64,000 nt of DNA from Chitinophaga caseinilytica (GTDB lineage Bacteria > Bacteroidota > Bacteroidia > Chitinophagales > Chitinophagaceae), in NCBI RefSeq assembly GCF_038396765.1, contig NZ_CP150096.1:3765001-3829000 (forward strand), read 5' to 3'. Position numbers and translations under genes: made by a program. Under the pieces are notes generated by a model that saw nothing but the letters and a program-made list of their open reading frames with translations, was not told the DNA's origin and searched no databases. This document shows positions 28,126 to 36,368 of the stretch, one piece after another; positions within the stretch are counted from its first letter, which is position 1; the number at the start of each line of letters is the position of its first letter.

Positions 28126-28446
28126 ATGAATAATTGGTTCCTGTTGTTACCGCTATGGTACGTCTTTTGGGTTTTCGTGGTGTTGATGTACGCCGCCTGG
28201 AAAAAGCGCCCCTGGAAGCAGCAATTTCGCTCGTATTCGCGGCAATTGTTGCGGAACGCGGCGATCTGCACTGCGTTGATTTTTTTATGGATAGTGGTGA
28301 GCATGCTGCTCAAGGGCCGGACTTTTTCGGCGGAGGTTTGGAAAACGGAGCTGGATGAGATGGTGCCGATTTTTTGTATAACGCTCAGCGCAATGGTTGT
28401 GGCCATTTGGGAGAAAGTGCGGAATGAGGAGAAGGCGGCCAACTGA
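28126..28446 (+). CDS. Small three-helix membrane protein
   Basis: A 106-residue protein with three likely membrane helices (about 4-24, 45-63, 80-96), a basic loop after the first (KKRPWKQQFRSYSR) and a charged tail (WEKVRNEEKAAN). No recognised family. The next gene has the same topology and a similar end, so the two look like distant tandem duplicates. Confidence 0.5.
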   Translation: MNNWFLLLPLWYVFWVFVVLMYAAWKKRPWKQQFRSYSRQLLRNAAICTALIFLWIVVSMLLKGRTFSAEVWKTELDEMVPIFCITLSAMVVAIWEKVRNEEKAAN

Positions 28447-28486
28447 CCGGAGATTTTCCGTATATTCAGTCTGCATCTTTTTGCCA

Positions 28487-28858
28487 ATGGAATACTTCAA
28501 GTTCTTTTACTTCGGCGGATTCGCGATTGCCCTGTTCGCGCTCGCATGGGTACGCCTCGGGGAAGGTGGGGTCGATGCCTGGCAAGTTGTCCGCATCTTC
28601 CTGCGAAGGGTTTTTCAGGCGGTAAGCGTACTGGCGCTGGGATTTCTGCTGGCGGTCGTTTTAGGGGCCGTCGTCGGCAAGGGCTCGCTTTTCGACAAGG
28701 AAGGGCGCGGTTTGCTGGCCGATAGCTGGTCGGTAGCCGGGTTTGTATTCCTGCCGGTGGTCCTTATTATCTGGGATTCGGTAGTGAAGGAAGAAAGGCG
28801 GAAACGGGATGCTGAAAAAGCACCCGGGAAAAAGCACCTCCTAAAACTCAAGGGATGA
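28487..28858 (+). CDS. Small three-helix membrane protein, paralogue of the preceding gene
   Basis: A 123-residue protein from ATG 28487; the frame is open further upstream to 28397, but those residues are arginine-rich shadow sequence. Three likely helices (about 5-21, 38-62, 82-98), a basic segment between helices 1 and 2 and an end WDSVVKEERRKRDAEK resembling WEKVRNEEK of the gene before. The function is unknown. The stop overlaps the start of the next frame (ATGA). Confidence 0.5.
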   Translation: MEYFKFFYFGGFAIALFALAWVRLGEGGVDAWQVVRIFLRRVFQAVSVLALGFLLAVVLGAVVGKGSLFDKEGRGLLADSWSVAGFVFLPVVLIIWDSVVKEERRKRDAEKAPGKKHLLKLKG

Positions 28859-29280
28859 ACCTGTTCCACCGTTTCCCATACTTCTGGATAACCGCCGGAG
28901 TTTGCTTTGCAGGATACTGGTTGATAGCCATTTGGATGGGAGAAGCACGATGGGCGGATACGGAAAGCGTGCTGCAAATGGGGCTCGGCATCGCCGTCAT
29001 CATCCAGATTTTCGCCTGGGCCGTAAGCGCCCGCAAACCCATGCAGGGGCCGGTAGCCCATCCGCGCGATGATGCCCCGCAGAAAAAAGTACCGGGAAAT
29101 AAGCAAATATTCCCATCCCGGGATCGGCCATCCACGTGTATTACAGCTGAAAATTACAAACGGCTATTGCTCCCTACGTGTCATATTTACACATTATTTT
29201 CCCCAGGGGGTCAAATTATTTTGCTTTCTCGCAAATTTTTTGGATTTTTCCACAAAGGTCAAATCAATTTACTATTATGA
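28855..29280 (+). CDS. Hypothetical small membrane protein, 3' end doubtful
   Basis: Starts with ATGA overlap to the previous gene. The first 80 residues look real: two likely helices (FWITAGVCFAGYWLIAIWM and QMGLGIAVIIQIFAWAV), then a polar tail. The remainder to 29280 runs through AT-rich upstream sequence and overlaps the next gene's start, which is unlikely. If one A were missing from the six-A run at 29083-29088, the protein would end with STGK and TAA at 29102, giving 82 residues. This would be an eighth homopolymer frameshift in the window. Confidence 0.4.
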   Translation: MNLFHRFPYFWITAGVCFAGYWLIAIWMGEARWADTESVLQMGLGIAVIIQIFAWAVSARKPMQGPVAHPRDDAPQKKVPGNKQIFPSRDRPSTCITAENYKRLLLPTCHIYTLFSPGGQIILLSRKFFGFFHKGQINLLL

Positions 29281-29849
29281 ACAGAAGAGATGCCATCAGG
29301 AATGTGGCGATACTCATGGGTACCGCGCTTTCCGCTTCCACGTTAGCGGCACTGGAGGGTTGCAAATCCAGGCCAGCGACATATACCTTGCAAACACCCG
29401 AAACGAAGGAACTACTCGCAGAGATCGCAGAAACCATCATTCCTGCCACCAGTACGCCTGGCGCGAAAGCCGCGGGCGTGCAGGACTTCATCGTTACCAT
29501 GATCAACGACTGCTACGACGAAAAAGCACAGAAAGTGTTTGAAGGCGGGCTGAACAAGATCAATGAAGAAAGTAAAAAGAAATTCGACGGTAAAGTGTTC
29601 ATGGACCTCACGCCAGAACAGCGCACCGAACTGCTCACCGCCATCGACCAGGAGCGTGTGGATTACAACAAACGCGAAAACAAGAAGAAGGACGATCCCG
29701 TTCACTACTTCCAGTACATGAAAGAGCTGACGCTGCTCGGCTATTTCACGTCCAAGCCCGGCGCCACCGAAGCCCTGCGATACATCGCCGTGCCCGGCCG
29801 CTACGAAGGCTGCGTGCCCTACAAAAAAGGCGACCGCGCATGGGCGTAA
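29277..29849 (+). CDS. Exported gluconate 2-dehydrogenase subunit 3-like small subunit
   Basis: A 190-residue protein from ATG 29277. The N-terminus, MNRRDAIRNVAILMGTALSASTL, resembles a twin-arginine signal, and LEGC with Cys29 could be a lipobox. The body matches the gluconate_2-dh3 family (LLAEIAETIIPATSTPGAKAAGVQDFI, LLGYFTSKPGATEALRYIAVPGRYEGCVPY). Proteins of this family are the small subunits of membrane-bound FAD dehydrogenases and carry the export signal for the signal-less catalytic subunit. Two GMC dehydrogenase genes follow directly, the expected partners. Confidence 0.88.
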   Translation: MNRRDAIRNVAILMGTALSASTLAALEGCKSRPATYTLQTPETKELLAEIAETIIPATSTPGAKAAGVQDFIVTMINDCYDEKAQKVFEGGLNKINEESKKKFDGKVFMDLTPEQRTELLTAIDQERVDYNKRENKKKDDPVHYFQYMKELTLLGYFTSKPGATEALRYIAVPGRYEGCVPYKKGDRAWA

Positions 29850-29883
29850 CCCGTATTTCCACATGTATTAAAAACTGATCAAC

Positions 29884-31578
29884 ATGAACCTGAACATAAA
29901 AGCGCAGGACCAGCATACGTTTGACGCCATCGTGATCGGCTCCGGCGTGAGCGGCGGATGGGCTGCCAAAGAACTGACCGAAAAAGGACTCAAAGTACTC
30001 ATGCTCGAACGCGGCCACAACCTCGAGCACGGCAAATACGAAACCGCCACCAAAGATCCCTGGGAATTCCCGCACCGCGGCAGGATCACGCAAGACCAGC
30101 GCCAGTCGCACGAGAAACTCAGCCGCGATTATCCTTACTCCGAACACAACGAAAAATACTGGATCAACGATAGTAAAGCACCCTACCAGGAAGATAAACG
30201 CTTCGACTGGTACCGCCCCGATATCGTAGGCGGCAAATCTATCATGTGGGGCCGCCAAAGCTACCGCTGGAGCGATCTCGACTTCGGCGCCAATGCCAAA
30301 GACGGCATCGCGGTAGACTGGCCGATCCGTTATAAAGACATTCAGCCCTGGTACGAATACGTTGAGAAATTCGTAGGTATCAGCGGTACCACCGAAAACC
30401 TGCCCCAGCTGCCCGACAGCATCTTCATGCCGCCCATGGAAATGAACTGCGTGGAAAAAGACGTGAAAGGCAAGATCGAAGCGGCTTTCGGCGGAAGGAA
30501 ATTCATCATGGGCCGTGTGGCCAACATCACGCAAGACCTGCCCGGCCGTACCAAATGCCAGTTCAGGAACCTGTGCAGCCGCGGCTGTCCGTTCGGCGGA
30601 TATTTCAGCACCCAATCGTCGACACTCCCGGCGGCCGTAGCAACCGGCAACCTCACGCTGCGCCCCGATTCCATCGTGAACAGCCTCATCTACGACGACA
30701 AGGCAGGCAAAGCCACCGGCGTTCGCGTTATTGATAAGAATTCGAAAGAAATGATCGAGTTCTATGCGAAGATCATCTTCGTGAACGGTTCCACCCTCGG
30801 CTCCACGTTCGTACTGATGAACTCCATCAGCGACCGTTTCCCCAACGGGTTCGGGAACGACAGCGGCGCATTGGGCAAATACCTCATGGACCACCACTTC
30901 CGCACCGGCGCATCCGGCGTGATGGAAGGGTACGACGATAAATATTTCTACGGACGCCGTGCCAACGGCATCTACATCCCCCGCTATCGCAACATCGGAA
31001 ACGACAAGCGCGATTACCTGCGTGGTTTCGGCTACCAGGGCGGCGCTTCGCGCAGCGGATGGAGCCGCGGTATCGCGGAAATGGGTGTGGGCAAGGATTT
31101 CAAGGAAATGCTCACCGAGCCCGGCAAATGGAGCATGGGCATCGGCGGCTTCGGCGAATGTCTCCCGTACGAAGATAACTTCGTGACCCTCGATAAATCC
31201 GTGACCGACGCATGGGGCCAGCCTACGCTGCGCTTCAACGCAGAATTCAAGGAAAACGAGATGAAGATGCGCAAGGATATGATGAACGATGCGGCCGAAA
31301 TGTTGGAAGCTGCCGGCGTGAAGAACGTGAAAACGTACGACAACGGCTCCTGGCCCGGTATGGCGATCCACGAAATGGGTACCGCCCGCATGGGACGCGA
31401 TCCCAAAACCTCTGTCCTCAACGAATTCAACCAGGTGCATGCCGCCAAAAACGTATTCGTGACAGACGGCGCCTGTATGACATCCGCTTCCTGCGTGAAT
31501 CCTTCCCTCACTTATATGGCCCTGACCGCCCGCGCGGCCGACCATGCCGTGAAGGAACTGAAGAAAGGAAATATCTGA
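29884..31578 (+). CDS. GMC-family FAD dehydrogenase, large subunit 1
   Basis: A 564-residue FAD enzyme of the glucose-methanol-choline family, predicted to oxidise a sugar or glycoside hydroxyl. The dinucleotide loop GSGVSGG is at residues 19-25. Cys225, Cys231 and Cys235 form C-x5-C-x3-C, the spacing used for the 3Fe-4S cluster of bacterial FAD-glucose dehydrogenases. The active-site region has AIHEMGTARMG and NPSLTYMALTARAADH near the C-terminus. It has no signal peptide, so export with the upstream Tat-like small subunit is inferred. No cytochrome subunit is adjacent. It is a close paralogue of the next gene. Confidence 0.9.
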   Translation: MNLNIKAQDQHTFDAIVIGSGVSGGWAAKELTEKGLKVLMLERGHNLEHGKYETATKDPWEFPHRGRITQDQRQSHEKLSRDYPYSEHNEKYWINDSKAPYQEDKRFDWYRPDIVGGKSIMWGRQSYRWSDLDFGANAKDGIAVDWPIRYKDIQPWYEYVEKFVGISGTTENLPQLPDSIFMPPMEMNCVEKDVKGKIEAAFGGRKFIMGRVANITQDLPGRTKCQFRNLCSRGCPFGGYFSTQSSTLPAAVATGNLTLRPDSIVNSLIYDDKAGKATGVRVIDKNSKEMIEFYAKIIFVNGSTLGSTFVLMNSISDRFPNGFGNDSGALGKYLMDHHFRTGASGVMEGYDDKYFYGRRANGIYIPRYRNIGNDKRDYLRGFGYQGGASRSGWSRGIAEMGVGKDFKEMLTEPGKWSMGIGGFGECLPYEDNFVTLDKSVTDAWGQPTLRFNAEFKENEMKMRKDMMNDAAEMLEAAGVKNVKTYDNGSWPGMAIHEMGTARMGRDPKTSVLNEFNQVHAAKNVFVTDGACMTSASCVNPSLTYMALTARAADHAVKELKKGNI

Positions 31579-31603
31579 TAAGGGAACTAAGGCATAACTA
31601 CCA

Positions 31604-31634
31604 GGGAAAAGCCGCGTTCTGTGCGGCTTTTCCC
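31604..31634. terminator. Hairpin between the two GMC genes
   Basis: A 12-bp perfect stem GGGAAAAGCCGC / GCGGCTTTTCCC with a 7-base loop. T residues lie within the 3' arm rather than after it, so termination may be partial, allowing read-through into the second GMC gene. Confidence 0.55.
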
Positions 31635-31654
31635 GTTTAAAAACCCACGCTACA

Positions 31655-33349
31655 ATGAATCTTAACATCAAGGCCGCGGCCGAAAATTCCTACGACGCCA
31701 TCGTGGTAGGATCGGGCATCAGCGGCGGCTGGGCAGCCAAGGAGCTGTGCGAAAAAGGGCTCAAGACCCTCGTGCTGGAAAGAGGCAGGAACGTTGAGCA
31801 TATCAAGGATTATCCGACCGCTAACTGGAATCCCTGGGACTATCCCCACCACGGTAAATTTACCCGGGAAATGGAGGAGAACCATCCCATCCAGAGCCGT
31901 TGCTACGCGTTCGACGAAGCCACCCAGCATTTCTGGGTGAACGATAAGGAAAATCCTTACAACGAAATCAAGCCCTTCAACTGGCTGCGCGGCAACCATG
32001 TCGGCGGCCGGTCGCTCATGTGGGGGCGGCAGGTCTACCGCTGGAGCGATATCGACTTCGAGGCCAACGCCAAAGACGGCCACGGCGTAGACTGGCCTAT
32101 CAGGTACAAAGACGTTGCGCCCTGGTACAGCTATGTCGAAAAATATATCGGGATCAGCGGCCAGGCAGAAAACCTGCCCCAATTGCCCGATGGCGAATTC
32201 CTCAAGGCCATGGAGATGAACTGCCTCGAAAAACACGTGGCAGCGCGCATCAGGGAACATTACAAAGACCGCATCATGACCATCGGCCGTTGTGCGCACG
32301 TTACCGAAGCGCACAATGGGAGAGGGCCCTGCCAGTACCGCGACCTTTGCGCGCGGGGATGCCCTTTCACCGCGTACTTCAGCAGCAACGGCGTCACCCT
32401 TCCGGCGGCTGAAAAAACGAAGAACCTCACGCTCCGCCCGCACTCCATCGTGCTGGAAGTTTTGTACGACGAAAGCACGCAGAAAGCGAAAGGCGTGCGC
32501 ATCATGGACGCGGAAACGAAAGAAGTGATCGAATACACTGCAAAGATCATCTTCCTCAACGCCTCCACGCTCGGTACCACCGCCATCCTCCTCAATTCCG
32601 TCAGCAACCGCTTCCCCAACGGGTTCGGCAACGATAGCGACCAGGTGGGCCGCAACCTCATGGACCATCATTTCGGCGTTGGCGCCGGCGGGTCGTTCGA
32701 CGGGTTCCAGGACCAATACACTTACGGCCGGCGGGCCAACGGTATATACATCCCCCGGTTCCGCAATATCGGCGGCAATACCAACCGAAAGGATTATGTG
32801 CGCGGATTCGGCTACCAGGGCGGCGCCGGGCGCGGCCGAAAACAAACGATGGACGGCATCGGCATCGAACTGAAAGAAAATAATACGGAACCCGGTGAAT
32901 GGGGCATGTGGATCGGTGCATGGGGCGAACATCTGCCGTATGCGGACAATACCGTGCGCCTCAATAAATCGAAAACCGACAAATGGGGGCTGCCCACGCT
33001 GGACATCGACTGCAACTTCCGCGACAACGAGCTGGCCATGCGCAAAGACATGCTGGAAAGCGCGAAGGAAATGCTGGAAGCGGCAGGATTGAAGAACGTT
33101 GGCGGTAGTGATGATATGCCGCCTCCGGGCCATTGCATCCACGAAATGGGGACGGCGCGCATGGGCCGCGATCCCAAAACCTCCGTGCTCAACGGTTTCA
33201 ACCAGGTGCATGCGGCAAAGAACGTGTTCATCACAGACGGCGCGTGCATGAGCTCATCGGCCTGTCAAAACCCGTCGATCACCTACATGGCGCTTACCGC
33301 GCGTGCGGTGGACCATGGCGTGAACGAGCTGAAGAAACAGAATTTGTAG
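31655..33349 (+). CDS. GMC-family FAD dehydrogenase, large subunit 2
   Basis: A 564-residue paralogue of the preceding gene, beginning with the same MNLNIKA. The FAD loop GSGISGG (19-25), the C-x5-C-x3-C cluster (Cys226, Cys232, Cys236) and the C-terminal HEMGTARMG and NPSITYMALTARAVDH are conserved; the substrate-facing middle region differs more. This suggests a second substrate specificity served by the same small subunit. It has no export signal of its own. It ends with a strong terminator. Confidence 0.9.
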   Translation: MNLNIKAAAENSYDAIVVGSGISGGWAAKELCEKGLKTLVLERGRNVEHIKDYPTANWNPWDYPHHGKFTREMEENHPIQSRCYAFDEATQHFWVNDKENPYNEIKPFNWLRGNHVGGRSLMWGRQVYRWSDIDFEANAKDGHGVDWPIRYKDVAPWYSYVEKYIGISGQAENLPQLPDGEFLKAMEMNCLEKHVAARIREHYKDRIMTIGRCAHVTEAHNGRGPCQYRDLCARGCPFTAYFSSNGVTLPAAEKTKNLTLRPHSIVLEVLYDESTQKAKGVRIMDAETKEVIEYTAKIIFLNASTLGTTAILLNSVSNRFPNGFGNDSDQVGRNLMDHHFGVGAGGSFDGFQDQYTYGRRANGIYIPRFRNIGGNTNRKDYVRGFGYQGGAGRGRKQTMDGIGIELKENNTEPGEWGMWIGAWGEHLPYADNTVRLNKSKTDKWGLPTLDIDCNFRDNELAMRKDMLESAKEMLEAAGLKNVGGSDDMPPPGHCIHEMGTARMGRDPKTSVLNGFNQVHAAKNVFITDGACMSSSACQNPSITYMALTARAVDHGVNELKKQNL

Positions 33350-33370
33350 TCATAACAGTGATGTACATAC

Positions 33371-33402
33371 GAAAGGCCGGCGCATTGCCGGCCTTTCTTT
33401 TT
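33371..33402 (+). terminator. Intrinsic terminator after the GMC pair
   Basis: A perfect 11-bp stem GAAAGGCCGGC / GCCGGCCTTTC with a 5-base loop and a TTTTT tail. Confidence 0.92.
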
Positions 33403-33448
33403 GGGCATAGGCAGGGGGATATGGAAGAGAAGTAGTCTGGTAGTACGG

Positions 33449-34243
33449 TTATAGCTCAAGCGCAAGGCCGCTGATGTGTATGGGGAACGTGGCAATATCG
33501 GTAGCTTCACCGGTTGCCAGGTTGATACGGTAGAGTTTGGTGACATTATCGGCACGGGTCGTGAGCGCGGCATATGCCCGGTTATCCTTGCCTGAAATAT
33601 CGAAACCGTTGATGACGCTGAGATTGGTGATGCCCAACTGGCCGATGCCATTGACGTAGCCGGTAGGCGGTTCATATTGTTTTACCAGCGTGCCCGAAGT
33701 GGTGATATGATACAACGTAGTGCTGGTGGCGCCTTTGAAATTATTGGAATAGGCGGAGGCGGTAATGGTAAGCACGGTAGGATTGATGACGCCATCTGCG
33801 CGGACGAGGTGGCCGTCTTCCGGTGCGATCACGACGTTTTCGTCCTGGTTGCCGACGATGCGCAGGTAATCCGAGACGGGGTTGAAATCGATCCCCAGTT
33901 CTTCGCTGTACAGTTTGAATTCGTAAGTATTGGTGCTGTACAACGTTGTGGCGGCGGTTTCCCTGTTGATTTTGTATAGACGGGTATGTGTAGACGCGTA
34001 GAGTTGTCCATCAGCCGGCCGGATGTCCAGCCCGACGAGTGTTTGTCCGGCGGGAATGCCTGTGATGGCGAGGTTGGTGATGATCTTACCGGGCTCTTCG
34101 ATCCGGAAGCCGAGGAGTTTATGGTCGGTCGTAAGTGCCCAGGCGTTGGGTTTCAGGGGCTCGGGATCCCGTTTTTTATCACTTTTGCTACAGGAGAATA
34201 AAAGGAAAAGTACGGCGGAAGCCGCAAGGGGAGTGGATTTCAT
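33449..34243 (-). CDS. DUF4394-type lipoprotein (beta-propeller-like)
   Basis: A 264-residue predicted lipoprotein from ATG 34243, chosen for its signal and lipobox LFSC (MKSTPLAASAVLFLLFSC); the frame is open upstream. The body repeats short beta units typical of DUF4394 proteins (TTDHKLLGFRIEEPGKII, GLDIRPADGQLYAST, LYKINRETAATTLYST, GIDFNPVSDYLRIVGNQDENVVI). The function is unknown. Its promoter region carries a long spaced inverted repeat. Confidence 0.75.
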   Translation of the reverse strand: MKSTPLAASAVLFLLFSCSKSDKKRDPEPLKPNAWALTTDHKLLGFRIEEPGKIITNLAITGIPAGQTLVGLDIRPADGQLYASTHTRLYKINRETAATTLYSTNTYEFKLYSEELGIDFNPVSDYLRIVGNQDENVVIAPEDGHLVRADGVINPTVLTITASAYSNNFKGATSTTLYHITTSGTLVKQYEPPTGYVNGIGQLGITNLSVINGFDISGKDNRAYAALTTRADNVTKLYRINLATGEATDIATFPIHISGLALEL

Positions 34244-34294
34244 GACGGAGGAGTTAATCGTTCTGGAAATGGATTGCTCCCCGAAATCACATTT

Positions 34295-34335
34295 TATACC
34301 AAATAGTACAAAAATAATTTGAACCATTTGGTATA
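34295..34335 (-). promoter_or_regulatory. Promoter with flanking inverted repeat upstream of the DUF4394 gene
   Basis: TATACCAAAT (34295-34304) and ATTTGGTATA (34326-34335) form a perfect 10-bp inverted repeat with 21 bases between. On the minus strand the spacer holds TATTTTTG (34316-34309), an exact TAnnTTTG -7 box, so the arms flank the core promoter, as expected for an operator. The rest of 34336-34568 shows no gene. Confidence 0.5.
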
Positions 34336-34568
34336 GAATTGAAATTTTGCCTTGCCGCCTGGCTGCGATCCGGCACCAACGAAATTGTGGTGTTTGACCG
34401 GCATCAGACGGTTGTTGCGTCGGTATCCGGGCGTTCACGGATGGAATAACGGAAGGGCCGTTGCAGTGGGGATTAACATCGGGTTAAAAATTTACACGTA
34501 TAACGGATTATTTGGTAGCGGGAATAGGGGCGCAAACAAATTTGTTGACGGCTTTTTTCCCGCTTCTT

Positions 34569-34600
34569 TTTGATTTTACGAATTAATTAAGGTAACTTAA
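34569..34600 (+). promoter_or_regulatory. Putative promoter of the CBS-domain gene
   Basis: TTTG (34569-34572), 20 bases, then TAACTTAA (34593-34600): a full -33 box and a -7 box with two mismatches. The ATG follows at 34649. Confidence 0.35.
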
Positions 34601-34648
34601 AGTAGGTTTTTCGCACACGTTATTGTTAAAACTTAAATAGAGCTTACC

Positions 34649-35089
34649 ATGGGGAGAGTCAGAGACATCTTGGTGGGCAAAGGTCACGCAGTTTACTCCG
34701 TACATCCGGACAGCACCGTTTATGAAGCCCTTAAAGTATTGGTGGACCGGAATGTTGGCGCCCTCACCGTCGTAGATAAAGATCATTTTATGGGCATATT
34801 TTCCGAGCGCGATTATGCGCGCCGGGTAATATTGAAAGGTCGTGCTTCGAAAGAGACCACGATCCGCGAGATCATGACAGAACATCCGATCACGGTTTCG
34901 GAAGACGAAACGATCGAGAACTGCATGTGTAAGATGACCGATAAAAGAATCCGGCATTTGCCGGTGGTGGATGCCGGAGGAAGACTCATCGGCATTGTCT
35001 CCATCGGGGATGTAGTGAAATATATCATGGACGAACAGAAGCACATCATTGAAAACCTGGAGTGCTATATTACCGGCACGCATCATTAA
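34649..35089 (+). CDS. CBS-domain pair protein
   Basis: A 146-residue stand-alone CBS pair, a module that binds adenosine nucleotides and senses energy state. The first CBS motif spans about residues 14-60 (VYSVHPDSTVYEALKVLVDRNVGALTVVD); the second spans about 78-130 (PITVSEDETIENCMCKMTDKRIRHLPVVD, GIVSIGDVVKYI). No effector domain is attached. It lies about 180 bases before nuoA on the same strand; co-regulation with complex I is possible but not shown. Confidence 0.85.
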   Translation: MGRVRDILVGKGHAVYSVHPDSTVYEALKVLVDRNVGALTVVDKDHFMGIFSERDYARRVILKGRASKETTIREIMTEHPITVSEDETIENCMCKMTDKRIRHLPVVDAGGRLIGIVSIGDVVKYIMDEQKHIIENLECYITGTHH

Positions 35090-35266
35090 CGGATCAGTTA
35101 CAACAGTTACAGACAGCCACATCCCCGGCGTTGTTTATTGTTTTATGGCCTGCATCTGCCCGGTGCCAGGAGTTGGATTTTGATTGGCTACAATACAACA
35201 ACCGCAAAGGATCCCTCACCAGCGCCCATCCGGATTATCCGCAGATGAACCCATAAAACGACTGTT

Positions 35267-35710
35267 ATGCACCCAACCTGGCCATTTCTCGTATTTGGCG
35301 CCATCGTACTTGTATTGGTACTGGCGATCCTGGGTCTGTCCTACCTGCTGGGCCAGCGCCATAAAGACCGCTCTACGGGCGAAGCTTATGAATCCGGTAT
35401 TTTATCTACCGGCTCCGCGCGTCTCCGCTTCCCGTCCCAATTTTACCTTGTTGCCATGTTGTTTGTCATCTTCGACATCGAGACCGTTTTCGTGATCTCC
35501 TGGGCCATCGCGTTCGGAGAGCTCGGATGGGCGGGGTTCATCGGCGTGTCTGTCTTCATCGCCATTCTGCTCGTCGTGCTCATTTACGAATGGCGGAACG
35601 GCGCATTGGATTTCGGGCCTGATGGAAAGAAAATCCTGAAAGCCTTCCGGAAGATGAAGTCCACATCCCTTCAACCTAAAACCGATAGCCATGAAGTGGT
35701 GGTTAACTGA
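35267..35710 (+). CDS. nuoA: NADH-quinone oxidoreductase subunit A
   Basis: A 147-residue membrane subunit with three helices; the conserved [35 protein letters not shown] loop and helix identify it. It is the first gene of the complex I operon and overlaps nuoB by 20 bases. No convincing promoter was found in 35090-35266. Confidence 0.93.
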   Translation: MHPTWPFLVFGAIVLVLVLAILGLSYLLGQRHKDRSTGEAYESGILSTGSARLRFPSQFYLVAMLFVIFDIETVFVISWAIAFGELGWAGFIGVSVFIAILLVVLIYEWRNGALDFGPDGKKILKAFRKMKSTSLQPKTDSHEVVVN

Positions 35711-36329
35711 ACCGAAAGAAGCCGCGCCGCGCAGCAACGGCAATTATTCGGCCGAAGACTCCGTGGGCCAGAGCGTGATGCTCACCTCCGTAGAGCGCCT
35801 CGTGGCCTGGGGCCGCAAAAACAGCATGTGGCCCTTCCACTTCGGGCTTTCCTGCTGCTTCGTGGAAATGGCCACGGGGATGACGCCCAAGTACGATCTC
35901 GCTCGGTTCGGCGCGGAAGTGATCCGCGGAACGCCCCGCGAAGCAGACGTCATGATCATCGCCGGGACCGTTTTCATCAAGATGGCGCCCATCATCCAGC
36001 GGCTATACGAACAGATGATGGAACCGCGCTGGGTAATTTCTATGGGCAGCTGCGCGAATTCAGGCGGGATGTATGATATTTACAGTGTGGTACAGGGCGT
36101 CGACAAGTTTTTACCGGTAGACGTATACGTGCCCGGATGCCCGCCGCGCCCCGACGCCTTCATGCACGGCCTGCTGCTGTTGCAGGAATCAGTCGGGAAG
36201 GAACTGCGCCCCCTGAGCTGGACGATCGGCGACCAGGGCGTGATCAGGCCCGAAAAAGAATCGATGAAAGACCGCTTCCGCGAGAAGCGCCAGAATATGA
36301 CCGAATTCAAGACGCCGGACGAAATCTGA
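35691..36329 (+). CDS. nuoB: NADH-quinone oxidoreductase subunit B
   Basis: A 212-residue subunit holding the terminal 4Fe-4S cluster N2, next to the quinone site. Cysteine ligands are seen in [18 protein letters not shown] and [10 protein letters not shown]. It has an N-terminal extension of about 20 residues and a C-terminal tail of about 45 residues beyond the core. It overlaps nuoA; the next gene is not nuoC but a metallo-beta-lactamase-fold gene 39 bases away. Confidence 0.95.
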   Translation: MKWWLTEPKEAAPRSNGNYSAEDSVGQSVMLTSVERLVAWGRKNSMWPFHFGLSCCFVEMATGMTPKYDLARFGAEVIRGTPREADVMIIAGTVFIKMAPIIQRLYEQMMEPRWVISMGSCANSGGMYDIYSVVQGVDKFLPVDVYVPGCPPRPDAFMHGLLLLQESVGKELRPLSWTIGDQGVIRPEKESMKDRFREKRQNMTEFKTPDEI

Positions 36330-36368
36330 AAGGGATCCCGTCCGCCGCAACCTATAAACCTACACTGC

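Noticed and set aside
29746..31671. Long minus-strand frame opposite the first GMC gene
   Set aside because: Antisense shadow; the same artefact appears opposite the second GMC gene, as expected for paralogous coding sequence.
34352..34573. Plus-strand frame between the DUF4394 and CBS genes
   Set aside because: No motif, no conserved start, and it spans AT-rich promoter sequence.
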